Notes: a model not told the origin generated them from the letters alone. DNA of 32,708 bases from Bacteroidota bacterium (GCA_004292785.1 RDXG01000272.1:1-32708); one strand, 5' to 3'. Counted from the stretch's first letter, positions 17,052 to 25,614 are shown. Numbers and translations are program-made.

Positions 17052-17152
17052 TTTTTTTGTCCAATTACTTTCCCATGTTGTCTGTAGAAACGCTTTGTTG
17101 TGCGGTCAAATTCTCAAATCTAATCGTAATAGAATTTTAATTTTAAAAATTA

Positions 17153-17188
17153 AAAACCTTAAAAGGTTTTGAAGACCTTCTAAGGTTT
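17153..17188. repeat. CCTTAAAAGG-type palindromic repeat
   Basis: Two small palindromes in a row: AAAACCTT-aa-AAGGTTTT (17153-17170) and ACCTT-ct-AAGGT (17175-17186). Their outer halves also pair with each other. The repeat lies 31 nt past the stop of the minus-strand gene at 17219 and may end its transcript. Confidence 0.55.
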
Positions 17189-17218
17189 GGGAAACTATGC
17201 AGAACTTGGAAAATGCTG

Positions 17219-17995
17219 TTACTTAATTTTTACAAATTTATCAAAATAATCTTTACGTTTTTTGTTTGTTTCACCAATTTTTTTGTTGTACACATAAATA
17301 TCGACAAAATTAACACTAAAATCTTTTTTAATATTTTCAAAAGATGTTCGTGTGTATGCCTCTATTTCTTGACGAGAAATTTTTGTGTAATATGTCTTTG
17401 ATTCAAAGGGCAAAGTTAGTTCAACCACGTTTACAAAATCAAAATCTTTCATAACTCTGGCAGGAATGCTTACCATTGCTTTTTCTATTTTGTCATTTGT
17501 ATCCCAATACCAAGACAAAGATGGGGTTTGGAGTTTGTATGTAAACTGCGCAACTCCATTTAAAGAATCGAAAGCAACTTTTTCAATTTCCTTACTTGCG
17601 TCTATTTTCCCATAGGCTTTAAGCAATTTTAAATTTTCAGAATCTTCTTTTTTGAGATTTTCCTCATACAAAAGAGCCAAACTATCTGCCTCTTTGTATA
17701 GGTTCACCGACTCCTTATATAAATCTGATTTTGTGTCTATTTTTTTGAGCATATCAGCGGCTTGTCTATATTTTTTCTCTGCTAAAAGAGTTTTTGCATT
17801 ATAGTATTTTACCTCTTCTGGATTTACAAAGCGTCCAAGTATGATCAGCAAAATAAATATTGTAAGAGAACCTATTAAAAATATTTTCGGTCTTGTAAGG
17901 TTGAGTCCGATGCGTTTTAATAATACTGGCTTGATTAAAGCCATAACTGTAATAATAGCCAATAAAATGGTCAGCAGTAATACAAAAATTTTCAT
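17219..17995 (-). CDS. Two-helix membrane protein with TPR-like region, function unknown
   Basis: 258 residues, not assigned to a family. Two N-terminal hydrophobic helices (about 3-22 and 38-57) are followed by a short helical repeat that reads like a TPR (YYNAKTLLAEKKYRQAADML, about 64-83). Next comes a charged helix (about 100-130) and a C-terminal domain rich in beta strands with LSWYWDTNDKIEKAMVSIP and ESKTYYTKISRQEIEAYTR. The C-terminal part probably faces the periplasm or cytoplasm as one soluble domain. It is read divergently from the XRE gene, and its start codon is 54 nt from the -33 box of that gene's promoter. No function is proposed. Confidence 0.7.
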   Translation of the reverse strand: MKIFVLLLTILLAIITVMALIKPVLLKRIGLNLTRPKIFLIGSLTIFILLIILGRFVNPEEVKYYNAKTLLAEKKYRQAADMLKKIDTKSDLYKESVNLYKEADSLALLYEENLKKEDSENLKLLKAYGKIDASKEIEKVAFDSLNGVAQFTYKLQTPSLSWYWDTNDKIEKAMVSIPARVMKDFDFVNVVELTLPFESKTYYTKISRQEIEAYTRTSFENIKKDFSVNFVDIYVYNKKIGETNKKRKDYFDKFVKIK

Positions 17996-18049
17996 GATTA
18001 AAAAAGTTGAATATTAATTTAACAAATAAAAAAAAATTTGTGAAAAATA

Positions 18050-18080
18050 TTTGCAAAATTCCAAAAAATACCTACCTTTG
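18050..18080 (+). promoter_or_regulatory. Consensus Bacteroidota promoter for the XRE-DUF1016 operon
   Basis: TTTG (18050-18053), exactly 19 nt, then TACCTTTG (18073-18080): a full match to TTTG-N19-TAnnTTTG. It lies 41 nt before the XRE start codon. With the overlap of the two following genes, it implies one transcript from a constitutive-looking promoter. A regulator encoded as the first gene suggests possible autoregulation. Confidence 0.75.
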
Positions 18081-18121
18081 TCAAGGTACTCATAAATCAT
18101 TTTTAGTAAGCTACACTTCTT

Positions 18122-18505
18122 ATGGACTTGAAAATTGGAAATAAAATCAAGCATTTCAGACTTTTGAAAGGGTCGGAATTATTGGAAATTTCTGCAAAGG
18201 CTTACGGCAATATAGAACGCAATATTACAGATGTCAATCTTTCACGTTTAGAACAAATTGCGAATGTTTTGGGAATTAGTTTGCCTAAATTATTTGATTT
18301 TGAAGAAAAAAATATCATTAATGGAAACGGAAATAACAATAACATTCAAGGTAGCGTAATCCAAACCCCAGAATCTGAACAAGCCAAAAACCATGCCCTC
18401 GAAAAATCTGAACAAGAAAATACATTTTTAAAAGAAAAAATCACGCTTTTAGAAAAAAGAATCACAGACTTAGAAACTATGAATGAAATTTTTAAAAATA
18501 GATAG
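18122..18505 (+). CDS. XRE-type helix-turn-helix protein with shortened HTH and coiled-coil tail
   Basis: 127 residues. The N-terminus aligns with XRE/HTH_3 regulators: IGNKIKHFRLLKG, then SAKAYGNIERN and LSRLEQIANVLGISLPKLF. Between KG and the recognition region, family members carry about seven more residues of the FSQEELA type. Here the sequence goes straight to SELLEIS, so most of helix 2 of the HTH is missing. A polar NGNGNNNN linker (about 62-69) and a leucine-heptad coiled coil (about 85-125) follow, typical of Bacteroidota XRE proteins. The 3' end overlaps the nuclease gene by 23 nt. It may regulate the operon, but the shortened HTH makes DNA binding doubtful. Confidence 0.75.
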   Translation: MDLKIGNKIKHFRLLKGSELLEISAKAYGNIERNITDVNLSRLEQIANVLGISLPKLFDFEEKNIINGNGNNNNIQGSVIQTPESEQAKNHALEKSEQENTFLKEKITLLEKRITDLETMNEIFKNR

Positions 18506-19505
18506 AAATATGTTTGTTCAAAAAAATTTGATAGACGAGCTTCGATTAATTTGGCAGAAAGCACAACAACAGGCTTATCAAAATATGAATGAGGCATTGC
18601 TAAGAGCCTATTGGCAAATTGGGGAAAGAATTGTAAAAGAAGAACAACATGGAAAAAACCGAGCCGAATATGACAAAAAGACCCTACAAACCATTTCTCT
18701 GAAACTAAGCGAGGAATTTGGAAAAGGCTTTTCGGTAGATAATTTGGAAAATATGAGGCGTTTTTATTGGGTTTATTCAAATTCCGAAACACTGTCTAGG
18801 AATTTAGAAAGCCCTTTCCGATTGTCTTGGTCGCATTATTTACAACTTATCAAAATTCCGCAGGAGCAAGAACGGCTTTTTTATGAAATAGAATCTTTGC
18901 AAAATGCTTGGTCGGTTCGGGAACTCAAAAGGCAAATTCAATCGGCTTTGTATGTCCGTTTGCTAAATCAAAGAAATCCAGAGGAAATTTTGGCTTTGAG
19001 TACAAAAGGTTTAGCTGTACAAACAGCAAAAGATTTGGTTAAAGACCCATATATTTTGGAATTTTTGGGCTTGCAAAACGAAAAATCTTTTTCCGAAAAC
19101 CAATTAGAACAAGCCATTATTGACAAATTAGAGCATTTTTTGCTCGAACTTGGAAAGGGGTTTACTTTTGTAGCGCGCCAAAAACGTATTTCAATAGAAG
19201 AAAAACATTTTTTTGTAGATTTGGTGTTTTATAATCGTTTGTTGCGTTGTTTTGTGCTAATTGATCTAAAAATTGGTGATCTAAAACATCAAGATTTGGG
19301 GCAAATACAAATGTATGTTAATTTTTATGATCGATTTGTAAAACTCGAAGAAGAGAATAAAACTATTGGTATTGTGCTTTGCCAAAGCAAAAATGATACT
19401 TTGGTAGAAATTACTTTGCCTGAAAACAACGACCAAATTTTTGCAAGTCGTTATCAAACTGTGTTGCCAAGCAAAGAAGATTTGCAAAAACTTTTAAATC
19501 CCTAA
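18483..19505 (+). CDS. DUF1016/YhcG family PD-(D/E)XK nuclease
   Basis: 340 residues. The N-terminal DUF1016 helical domain is recognisable from the helix around AYWQIGERIVKEEQ, KLSEEFGKGFSVDNLENMRRFY and LSWSHYLQLIKI. The C-terminal nuclease core has FFVDLVFY (Asp246), then VLIDLKIGDLKHQD with Asp261-Leu-Lys263 as the (D/E)xK motif (family members usually have ELKIG), then GQIQMYVNFYD (Gln274). The active site therefore looks intact. Start at 18483 overlaps the XRE gene by 23 nt; an alternative Met at 18510 starts 4 nt after the XRE stop and would also give a full domain. DUF1016 proteins often sit in defence or restriction contexts, but no modification enzyme or toxin partner is present here. 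Target is unknown. Confidence 0.85.
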   Translation: MKFLKIDRNMFVQKNLIDELRLIWQKAQQQAYQNMNEALLRAYWQIGERIVKEEQHGKNRAEYDKKTLQTISLKLSEEFGKGFSVDNLENMRRFYWVYSNSETLSRNLESPFRLSWSHYLQLIKIPQEQERLFYEIESLQNAWSVRELKRQIQSALYVRLLNQRNPEEILALSTKGLAVQTAKDLVKDPYILEFLGLQNEKSFSENQLEQAIIDKLEHFLLELGKGFTFVARQKRISIEEKHFFVDLVFYNRLLRCFVLIDLKIGDLKHQDLGQIQMYVNFYDRFVKLEEENKTIGIVLCQSKNDTLVEITLPENNDQIFASRYQTVLPSKEDLQKLLNP

Positions 19506-19554
19506 ACAAAAATTTCTCAAAACCATGTATTTTTTAAACCTTCTAAAATTCAAC

Positions 19555-20970
19555 TTATTCCAAACCATTTTTTCCTGCTGCCCAAAGCAATTCTGCCTGC
19601 GTTTTGGCATATTTGTAACGCAAAGAAACCAATTTTTGCTCTGCCTCCAGCATTTTGCTTTCCCTGATATTGACATAAAAAATGGTACTTTCTCCGTTCA
19701 TAAATTTCTGTTGTTCGCCGTTTACCAAAATCTGATAATTGCGAATTTGCTCCTCTTGCAAAGCAATTTGACGTTCCAAATTTTGTAATTCGTTGTAATG
19801 CGCCTTGATTTCATTTTCAATTTCTCTTGCTCTATTTTGGGTTTCAAAAGTGTTTTCCAAATCATAAATTTTGGCTTGTTGCAATTTGGCGCGCTCTTTT
19901 CTTAAAAACAAAGGAAAAGAAAAATCTAAGCTAAATTTATAATTGTTACTCAAATAATTGCTTTCAAAATAAGGGGTTTTAAACAAAGGAGTTGCGCTTA
20001 ACAAACTGTAATTCAGGTTGATAACAGGTTTTAACATTTCCACTCCCAAACGTCTTTTGATCTCGATTTGTTGTTTTTTGAATTGCAATTTTTGAATTTC
20101 TGGGTGATTAGTTTTTGCAAAATCTAACAAATCTGGCAAAGAAATAACTTTTTCCAAACCAATTTTTTCGCTGGGAATCAAAGTAGAATCTAAGTCTAAA
20201 GGTGCTTGATCTTTATTCCATAAATGGTTGGAAAGTATAAAACTAGCATTTATCAAGTCAATTTTGGCTTGTCTTCTTTCAATTTCTCTTTGCTGAAACA
20301 TAATTTTGGCTTCCACCGAATCAATTCCCGCCAAATCGCCTTGTTTTACTTGTTCTATTGAAGATTCAAACCTAAATTTAGCCAAATCGTAGCCTTTTTG
20401 GGTAATCAAAAAACTAAAATATTCGTGATACCAATTCCAATAATCTTTGGCTGCTTGCAAAAGCATTTTGTTAATATTTTTTATTTTTTCGGCTTCTAAC
20501 ATTCCATTGGTGGCTTGTGCTTCTCGCAACATGGCTCGCCTTTGATCGATCAACATTCCTTGCCCAAGCGGAACAGTTAGGTTTGCATACGCCAAACCTT
20601 CGGCAGGAACAGCCAAAGAAGGATCGAGAAATTCGCCTGTATTGCGTTCAAAACCAAATTTTAGGTCTGTGCCAAACCAAACAGGGATTTTTAGTTGGCT
20701 ATTCCATTGGTTATAATATTCTTTATTTTTGAATTGTTTGTTCAAAAAAGAGCTTTCTATTTTTGGATCAAAATTGCCTCGTGCCAATCTAATTTCTTGT
20801 TTTCCAAGTTCTGAAAGCAAATTTGCTTGTTTAATAATTGGGTGAAACTGAATAATTTGGCTATAAAAATCTTGAATCCCAAAAACAACAGAATCTTTTT
20901 TTTGAGCAAAAAGGCAGGAAAAGGTCAAAATTTGTATAAAAACGATTAAAAAACTAGTCTTTCGAAGCAT
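19555..20970 (-). CDS. TolC family outer-membrane efflux-like protein
   Basis: 471 residues with a signal peptide (to about residue 22, FSCLFAQ). It contains the two repeated TolC modules: long helices (about 150-215 and 360-440, e.g. ERRQAKIDLINASFILSNHL and NELQNLERQIALQEEQIRNY) separated by barrel strands such as LNYSLLSATPLF. TolC-type proteins form trimeric outer-membrane tunnels joined to inner-membrane pumps. No membrane-fusion protein or pump gene is adjacent; the nearest transporter, MMPL at 11236, is too far to link. The gene converges on the DUF1016 gene with only 49 nt between stops and no clear terminator. Partner and cargo are unknown. Confidence 0.87.
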   Translation of the reverse strand: MLRKTSFLIVFIQILTFSCLFAQKKDSVVFGIQDFYSQIIQFHPIIKQANLLSELGKQEIRLARGNFDPKIESSFLNKQFKNKEYYNQWNSQLKIPVWFGTDLKFGFERNTGEFLDPSLAVPAEGLAYANLTVPLGQGMLIDQRRAMLREAQATNGMLEAEKIKNINKMLLQAAKDYWNWYHEYFSFLITQKGYDLAKFRFESSIEQVKQGDLAGIDSVEAKIMFQQREIERRQAKIDLINASFILSNHLWNKDQAPLDLDSTLIPSEKIGLEKVISLPDLLDFAKTNHPEIQKLQFKKQQIEIKRRLGVEMLKPVINLNYSLLSATPLFKTPYFESNYLSNNYKFSLDFSFPLFLRKERAKLQQAKIYDLENTFETQNRAREIENEIKAHYNELQNLERQIALQEEQIRNYQILVNGEQQKFMNGESTIFYVNIRESKMLEAEQKLVSLRYKYAKTQAELLWAAGKNGLE

Positions 20971-21101
20971 ATTTTATTTGTAATTTTTATAAACAACTTC
21001 AAAAAAAACAAAATGTTTTGAAAAAAATAATACAATTTTCAAACATTAAAATTTCTCAAATGGTTTTTATGAGGTTGGAAGACTTAGATAATTTTCATGC
21101 C

Positions 21102-21590
21102 TTAAATTTTTTCAAAAACTACAAAATCATAATCAAAAATATTTTTTTCGTCTGCAAAATGTTTTTCGCGAGAAACTTCTTTCCAAAAATCATTTAATTC
21201 AGGAAAAAAAGCATCTCCATCTATGTTTGTTTGAATTTCGGTGAGATATATTTTTTGTGCTAAAGGCAAAGCCAAACAATAAATTTCTGCTCCTCCAATG
21301 ATAAACAACTCTGATTCGTTGGCTTTTTTTGCCAAATCAATTCCTTTTTCGATGCTTTGAATACTCAAACAAGATTCTATTTTTAAGGAATGATCGCGGC
21401 TTAAGACAAGATTTGTTCGGTTTGGAAGTGCTTTGCCAATGGATTCAAAAGTTTTTCTGCCCATCAAAATATGGTGCTGGCTTGTTTTTTGCTTAAACAT
21501 TTTTAGGTCAGCAGGAAGATGCCAAGCTAATTGGTTGTTTTTTCCGATAACTCTGTTCAAACTTTGGGCAACAATAATAGAAATAAGCAT
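21102..21590 (-). CDS. folA: Dihydrofolate reductase
   Basis: Reduces dihydrofolate to tetrahydrofolate with NADPH, feeding thymidylate, purine and methionine synthesis. 162 residues from the chosen start, normal for bacterial DHFR. The first strand MLISIIVAQSLNRVIGK, then WHLPADLKMFK (catalytic acid Asp28), GRKTFESIG (44-52, NADPH binding), LVLSR and FIIGGAEIY (Gly99-Gly100) are all in place. The frame extends 11 codons upstream (to 21623), but family alignment supports Met at 21590, directly before the first beta strand. No thyA neighbour. It is followed on the same strand by the TolC-like gene after 131 nt. Confidence 0.95.
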   Translation of the reverse strand: MLISIIVAQSLNRVIGKNNQLAWHLPADLKMFKQKTSQHHILMGRKTFESIGKALPNRTNLVLSRDHSLKIESCLSIQSIEKGIDLAKKANESELFIIGGAEIYCLALPLAQKIYLTEIQTNIDGDAFFPELNDFWKEVSREKHFADEKNIFDYDFVVFEKI

Positions 21591-21889
21591 TTTAAATTGG
21601 ATTAAAATAAAAAAAGATGACACATTTGCATCATCTTTTAATCAAAACAAGGTTAAGTTGTAAGATTAATTTTTAGGGTTAAGCTAAAAATCTTTAAACC
21701 TTTGTTATTATGAAAAACTACTCCTCTGCAAACAAGACCCAAATAGTAGAAAAAACGTTGCAAAGGGAAAATTTAAAAATGGTTTAAGTTCTCGAATTTA
21801 CTTACATTTTCAAATTTTTTTATTTTTTTTTGCTTTTTCTAAAAAAAGTCTTTTATATTTACCTAATTGCGCATTGTAATTTCTAAGCT
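21591..21889. other. Gene-free stretch between folA and the amidohydrolase
   Basis: Holds a 9-bp hairpin AAAAGATGA/TCATCTTTT (21612-21620, 21631-21639) close to the folA start, where it would fall in the folA leader. A TATATTTA (21854-21861) with TTTG 21 nt upstream could be an imperfect amidohydrolase promoter. A 25-codon frame at 21710-21787 has no family support and is not called. Otherwise AT-rich DNA. Confidence 0.5.
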
Positions 21890-23539
21890 ATGAGCCGAAT
21901 ACATTTATTATATCTATTATTGATGCTTGTTTTCAGTTGTAAATCGAAGCAAGAAGTCGATTTTATTGTGCAAGATGCCATTATTTACACTGTAGATTCT
22001 AGTTTTTCTAAGGCATCTTCTTTTGCTGTTAAAGACGGAAAATTTGTTGCCATTGGCACAGACGAGGAAATTATGAGTAATTATACTTCCAAAAATATCA
22101 TGGACGCACAACAAAAAACCATTTTGCCAGGTTTTTATGATGCGCATTGCCATTATTATACACTCGGAAAACTATTAAACGAACTCGATCTTACTACTTT
22201 TGAGTCTTTTGAACAATTATTGAGTAACCTGAAAATTTATGCACAAAAAAAACGATCAGGCGGGTGGATTATTGGCAGAGGTTGGACAGAAAATAAATGG
22301 AAGGAAAAAATATATCCCACAAAAGAGAAAATAGACAAAATGTTTCCGAAAACGCCTGTTTTTTTGACCAGAATAGACGGACACGCCGCATTAGTCAATC
22401 AAGTTGCCTTAGATTTAGCCAAAATTACGACAAACACAAAAATAGAAGGCGGACAAATTGAAATTAAAAACGGCAAATTGACAGGAATACTTACCAACAA
22501 CGCCATGAATCTGGTCAGAAATCTAATTCCTGAACCTAGTTTGGAAGAAAAAAAAGAAATGCTTTTACACGCACAAGAAGTCTGTTTTTCGAAGGGATTA
22601 ACTACGATTAGTGATGCAGGCATGGACAAAAGCACCGTAGAACTTATTGATCAAATGCAAAAAGATAAAACATTAAAGATCAGAATTTACGCCATGCTCA
22701 ACCCAACAGAGGAAAATAAAGCCTATTTTTTGAAAAAAGGAATCTACAAAACAGATCGTTTGAATGTACGTGCTTTTAAGTTTTATATTGATGGTTCTTT
22801 GGGTTCGAGAGGGGCGTTATTGCTCAAACCTTATAATGACGACCCAAAACGCATTGGTTCTTTGGTTACGCCACGAGAAAAATTGAAAGCCGATTTTGAA
22901 GAAATGTTTGCCAAAGGTTTTCAAGCAAGTGCCGATTGCGTTGGCGATTCTGCCAACAGAATGGTGTTAAATTTGTACGGAGAAGTCTTAAAAACTCAAA
23001 ATGATCGCCGTTGGAGGATCGAACACGTACAAACTATTGATTCTAGTGATGTTGTAAAATTCAAAAATTTTAGCGTTATTCCTTCCGTGCAGCCGACTCA
23101 TTGTATTTCTGATATGGTTTGGGCAGGAGAACGTTTGGGCAATGATCGTTTGAAAAAATCTTATGCCTATAAATTTTTGTCTGAACAAAGCAAATATATT
23201 GCCTTTGGCAGTGATTTTCCTGTGGTTGATGCCGATCCAATTTATACTTTTCATGCAGCTATTGCTCGCCAAGATTCTGAACATAGCCCCGAAGATGGTT
23301 TTCAAGCCGAAAATGGTTTGGACAAAAATACCGCCATCAAAGCCATGACCATTTGGGCAGCTTATACCAATTTTGAGGATTTGGAAAGAGGCAGTATAGA
23401 AAAAGGAAAAATGGCAGATTTTATTATTTTAGACACCGATTTGCTCGACACCGATCCTCGTTTGTTGAGATTAAGTAAAGTTTTGAACACATTTGTAGGA
23501 GGCGAAAAAGTATTTAGTAATTATGAATCAGGTTATTAA
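21890..23539 (+). CDS. Amidohydrolase family 3 (YtcJ-like) lipoprotein
   Basis: Metal-dependent hydrolase of the amidohydrolase superfamily, YtcJ-like branch, 549 residues. A short lipoprotein signal ends in VFSC (Cys17), so it is probably lipid-anchored and extracytoplasmic. The domain has the N-terminal beta part (FAVKDGKFVAIG), the metal motif GFYDAHCH (Asp84, His86, His88), the FYIDGSLGSRGALL segment typical of YtcJ, RIEHVQ (metal His), FGSDFPVVDADP (metal Asp) and the C-terminal GSIEKGKMADFIILD. All look intact. Substrates of this branch are poorly defined. The stop overlaps the next gene by 17 nt, so the two are probably translated together. Confidence 0.88.
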   Translation: MSRIHLLYLLLMLVFSCKSKQEVDFIVQDAIIYTVDSSFSKASSFAVKDGKFVAIGTDEEIMSNYTSKNIMDAQQKTILPGFYDAHCHYYTLGKLLNELDLTTFESFEQLLSNLKIYAQKKRSGGWIIGRGWTENKWKEKIYPTKEKIDKMFPKTPVFLTRIDGHAALVNQVALDLAKITTNTKIEGGQIEIKNGKLTGILTNNAMNLVRNLIPEPSLEEKKEMLLHAQEVCFSKGLTTISDAGMDKSTVELIDQMQKDKTLKIRIYAMLNPTEENKAYFLKKGIYKTDRLNVRAFKFYIDGSLGSRGALLLKPYNDDPKRIGSLVTPREKLKADFEEMFAKGFQASADCVGDSANRMVLNLYGEVLKTQNDRRWRIEHVQTIDSSDVVKFKNFSVIPSVQPTHCISDMVWAGERLGNDRLKKSYAYKFLSEQSKYIAFGSDFPVVDADPIYTFHAAIARQDSEHSPEDGFQAENGLDKNTAIKAMTIWAAYTNFEDLERGSIEKGKMADFIILDTDLLDTDPRLLRLSKVLNTFVGGEKVFSNYESGY

Positions 23540-24773
23540 TTTCAAATGGATTGGCATTTATATTTTATTATTTTTGCTCATTTCCTGTGTACCCGACATT
23601 ATTTCTGTTGAAAATTCAATAAATGATAAAAATTTTAATATCATTTATGATAATAATACTTTCGAAAATTTTGAAGCACTGGACATAAAGTCTACTAGTG
23701 ATAGTGGTTACATCATCTTGGGCAGATATTCGAATACCTCAGAAGACTTTAGGATACAAAATATTTCTTATTTGCTTAAGGTGGATGCTAAAGGCGTTTT
23801 TCAATGGGATACTCGCCAAGATAAAGCATTTCACGCCTATAGAGAACCTGTCGGAGAACTCATAGTCAAAGGAGAGAATTATTATTTTGTCTGTGAAAAA
23901 AATTTTTCAACCACATTTGTAGAGTTAAATGGCAGAACTAAAAAAATTACAGACAGGACTAAGTTTGATCTTATCACACGAGTGGAACGTTGCGTTGCTA
24001 CCAAAGATGGCGGATACTTGTTGTTAGGTGGTAGTAGTTGTCTTCCTTCTGTGGGAGGAGGTACTTCTAAAAATCCTTCTGCAAATATTTCGTTATACAA
24101 AGTTAATGCAAACTACGAGATAGTTTGGGATCGATGTTTTGCTAAAACACCCCAATATGGAATTGTTCAGCCTGATATTGAAAGGTATTATAATTGTGGA
24201 GAATTTTTTGATAAAGGCAAATCTTATACTTTTTGTCATGCTTATTATAATGATTTTTATCAACCATTGTTTTTAGACTCATTAGGTAAGTTTCTTTTTG
24301 AGGTGGAGGATTCTAGTTATAGATTTCCCTATCAAATCAATCAAATTAAAGAGGGACTTTTTTTTGCTACATTTACTGATTTTAGGGATATTTATTTTAC
24401 TCAAGGATTTAATATTTTGCCCGAAAACAAAAAAGCAACCTTTAACAAACCTAATATTTTTCACGAAATAGACCCTACACAAAAGATTTTTGGAATTCCT
24501 GCCTTTATAAAAGGCAAAGATGTTTTTATTTGTGGAGTTGGTTTAAGAGAAAGTATTATCGGAATTTATATCATTAATCCTAAAAAAGAAGGCGGAGTCT
24601 TATTAGGAAGTACAATCATAGGAAATAGTAGGGTATATGAATACAAAAGTCTTTGTAGAAGCCAAGACGGAGGCATCATGATTTTGGCAACAACCTATGT
24701 CGGAAATAGATTTGCAAGGATTGGTATTTTTAAAATTACAAAAAATAATTTAGAAAGTTTAGTTCCTAATTAA
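23523..24773 (+). CDS. Lipoprotein with beta-propeller-like repeats, function unknown
   Basis: 416 residues. The lipobox LISC (Cys22) follows a clear hydrophobic helix. Repeated segments such as SDSGYIILGRYS, LLKVDAKGVFQWD, TKDGGYLLLGGSS and SQDGGIMILATTY follow the DGGY(I/L)LLG...LKV(D/N) pattern of beta-propeller blades in Bacteroidota surface proteins. A family-level name cannot be given. The start codon lies inside the 3' end of the amidohydrolase gene (17-nt overlap), which implies one transcript and perhaps a shared envelope role. A hairpin at 24773-24808 ends the pair. Confidence 0.75.
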   Translation: MNQVINFKWIGIYILLFLLISCVPDIISVENSINDKNFNIIYDNNTFENFEALDIKSTSDSGYIILGRYSNTSEDFRIQNISYLLKVDAKGVFQWDTRQDKAFHAYREPVGELIVKGENYYFVCEKNFSTTFVELNGRTKKITDRTKFDLITRVERCVATKDGGYLLLGGSSCLPSVGGGTSKNPSANISLYKVNANYEIVWDRCFAKTPQYGIVQPDIERYYNCGEFFDKGKSYTFCHAYYNDFYQPLFLDSLGKFLFEVEDSSYRFPYQINQIKEGLFFATFTDFRDIYFTQGFNILPENKKATFNKPNIFHEIDPTQKIFGIPAFIKGKDVFICGVGLRESIIGIYIINPKKEGGVLLGSTIIGNSRVYEYKSLCRSQDGGIMILATTYVGNRFARIGIFKITKNNLESLVPN

Positions 24774-24809
24774 AATTTACGAAAGAAAAGATTTTTTTTC
24801 GTAAATTTG
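24773..24809 (+). terminator. Terminator hairpin overlapping the next gene's -7 element
   Basis: Arms 24773-24784 and 24797-24808 pair perfectly over 12 bp around a T-rich loop, starting at the last base of the lipoprotein stop codon. The right arm also contains TAAATTTG (24802-24809), a perfect TAnnTTTG -7 element 25 nt before the start of the holin-like gene. End of one transcript and start of the next therefore share the same bases. Confidence 0.65.
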
Positions 24810-24834
24810 CAATTATTCATTAAACTCATTTTCA

Positions 24835-25197
24835 ATGAATCTTCCAAATCTACTAGAAAGCCTTAGCGGTTTTATTGAGGCAAACTTACAACTCGTCAAA
24901 CTTGAAGTAAAAGATGGCGTTAGTAAACTTGTGGTTGCATTGGTTACTTTTATCATGGCACTATTTTGTTTAACCATTGTTTTGTTGTTTGCCAACATTT
25001 CTCTCTCTTTTTTTATTAGCCAATATTTCAAATGGGGATATGCTGCTGGCTTTGGCGTGGTGGCACTCTTAAATTTGTCTTTGTTTTTGTTATTTCTGTT
25101 GCTTCGCAAACGTTTTAAATTTGCTGTGGAAAGTAAAGTAGACAAGGCACTGCCCATGAATATTAAACTTTTAGAAGAAAATAAAACCAAAAAATAA
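24835..25197 (+). CDS. Phage-holin-family (superfamily III-like) membrane protein
   Basis: 120 residues: an amphipathic N-terminus (LLESLSGFIEANLQLVKLEV), two strongly hydrophobic helices (about 35-60 and 66-92), and a basic C-terminus with LLRKRFK. This is the layout of the holin superfamily III proteins (PF07332-like) found on many bacterial chromosomes without any phage. No phage genes are nearby, so lysis is not implied; these proteins are often in small membrane or stress clusters. The next gene follows after 3 nt, so the two form an operon. A -7 element lies just upstream. Confidence 0.75.
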   Translation: MNLPNLLESLSGFIEANLQLVKLEVKDGVSKLVVALVTFIMALFCLTIVLLFANISLSFFISQYFKWGYAAGFGVVALLNLSLFLLFLLLRKRFKFAVESKVDKALPMNIKLLEENKTKK

Positions 25198-25200
25198 GCC

Positions 25201-25551
25201 ATGAAATACGAAGATCAAAGAACCCAATTACTTGCGCTGCGGGAGCAACACAAGAAAAATGTTTCCCAAAATATCGAAAATATCAAAGCACAACTTGATC
25301 TCAAACAACAAATCGGTCTGGTTGTTGGTGGAGGTTTTGTGGCTATTTTACTCATTTTTGGAGGAGTAAAAGCTGCAATAGGCAGCAAAAAGCCTGAAAA
25401 GGTAGCCGAAAAAAAACAGAAAAAGACTGTTTTAAGTTCTCTTTCTAACAAAGTCAGCGAATCGGTTGCACAGATGTTGTTTGATTTTGGAAAACGCTTA
25501 CTCAACGATTTTTTTGAAAAGCTCAATCAAAGTCCAGCACAAAAAAAATAA
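25201..25551 (+). CDS. Small single-helix membrane protein, partner of the holin-like gene
   Basis: 116 residues: a charged coiled-coil-like N-terminus (LLALREQHKKNVSQNIENIK), one transmembrane helix with a glycine-rich start (about 38-60, GLVVGGGFVAILLIFGG), a lysine-rich stretch (EKKQKK) and an amphipathic C-terminal helix. No family is recognised. The start is 3 nt after the previous stop, so co-translation is likely. A bidirectional terminator follows 22 nt after its stop. Confidence 0.7.
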   Translation: MKYEDQRTQLLALREQHKKNVSQNIENIKAQLDLKQQIGLVVGGGFVAILLIFGGVKAAIGSKKPEKVAEKKQKKTVLSSLSNKVSESVAQMLFDFGKRLLNDFFEKLNQSPAQKK

Positions 25552-25573
25552 GTATGTTTCAATAATTCCGAAC

Positions 25574-25612
25574 AAAAAATTGCTAAAACAAAATATTATT
25601 TAGCAATTTTTT
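25574..25612. terminator. Bidirectional intrinsic terminator
   Basis: Perfect 14-bp arms 25574-25587 and 25599-25612 with an 11-nt loop. The outer bases are A6 on the left and T6 on the right, so each strand ends its stem in a U-run. It lies between the stops of two convergent genes (25551 and 25615) and serves both. Confidence 0.85.
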
Positions 25613-25614
25613 AC

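Noticed and set aside
2508-17188. CRISPR array, from several short repeats
   Set aside because: The repeats are isolated palindromes in separate spacers, not regularly spaced direct repeats, and no cas genes are present.
16038-19505. Complete new defence island
   Set aside because: Only the DUF1016 nuclease has a plausible defence link. No methyltransferase, sensor or clear toxin-antitoxin pair was found, and the membrane proteins are unassigned, so a whole system cannot be claimed.
21591-21623. Upstream start for dihydrofolate reductase
   Set aside because: The added 11 residues precede the conserved first beta strand and have no counterpart in DHFR.
21710-21787. 25-codon frame starting with ATG between folA and the amidohydrolase
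   Set aside because: Too short, no recognisable domain, no ribosome binding site or promoter at a suitable distance, and such frames are expected by chance in AT-rich DNA.
24835-25551. Prophage or lysis module, because of the holin-like protein
   Set aside because: No endolysin, structural or integrase genes are nearby; chromosomal holin-superfamily-III proteins are common outside phages.
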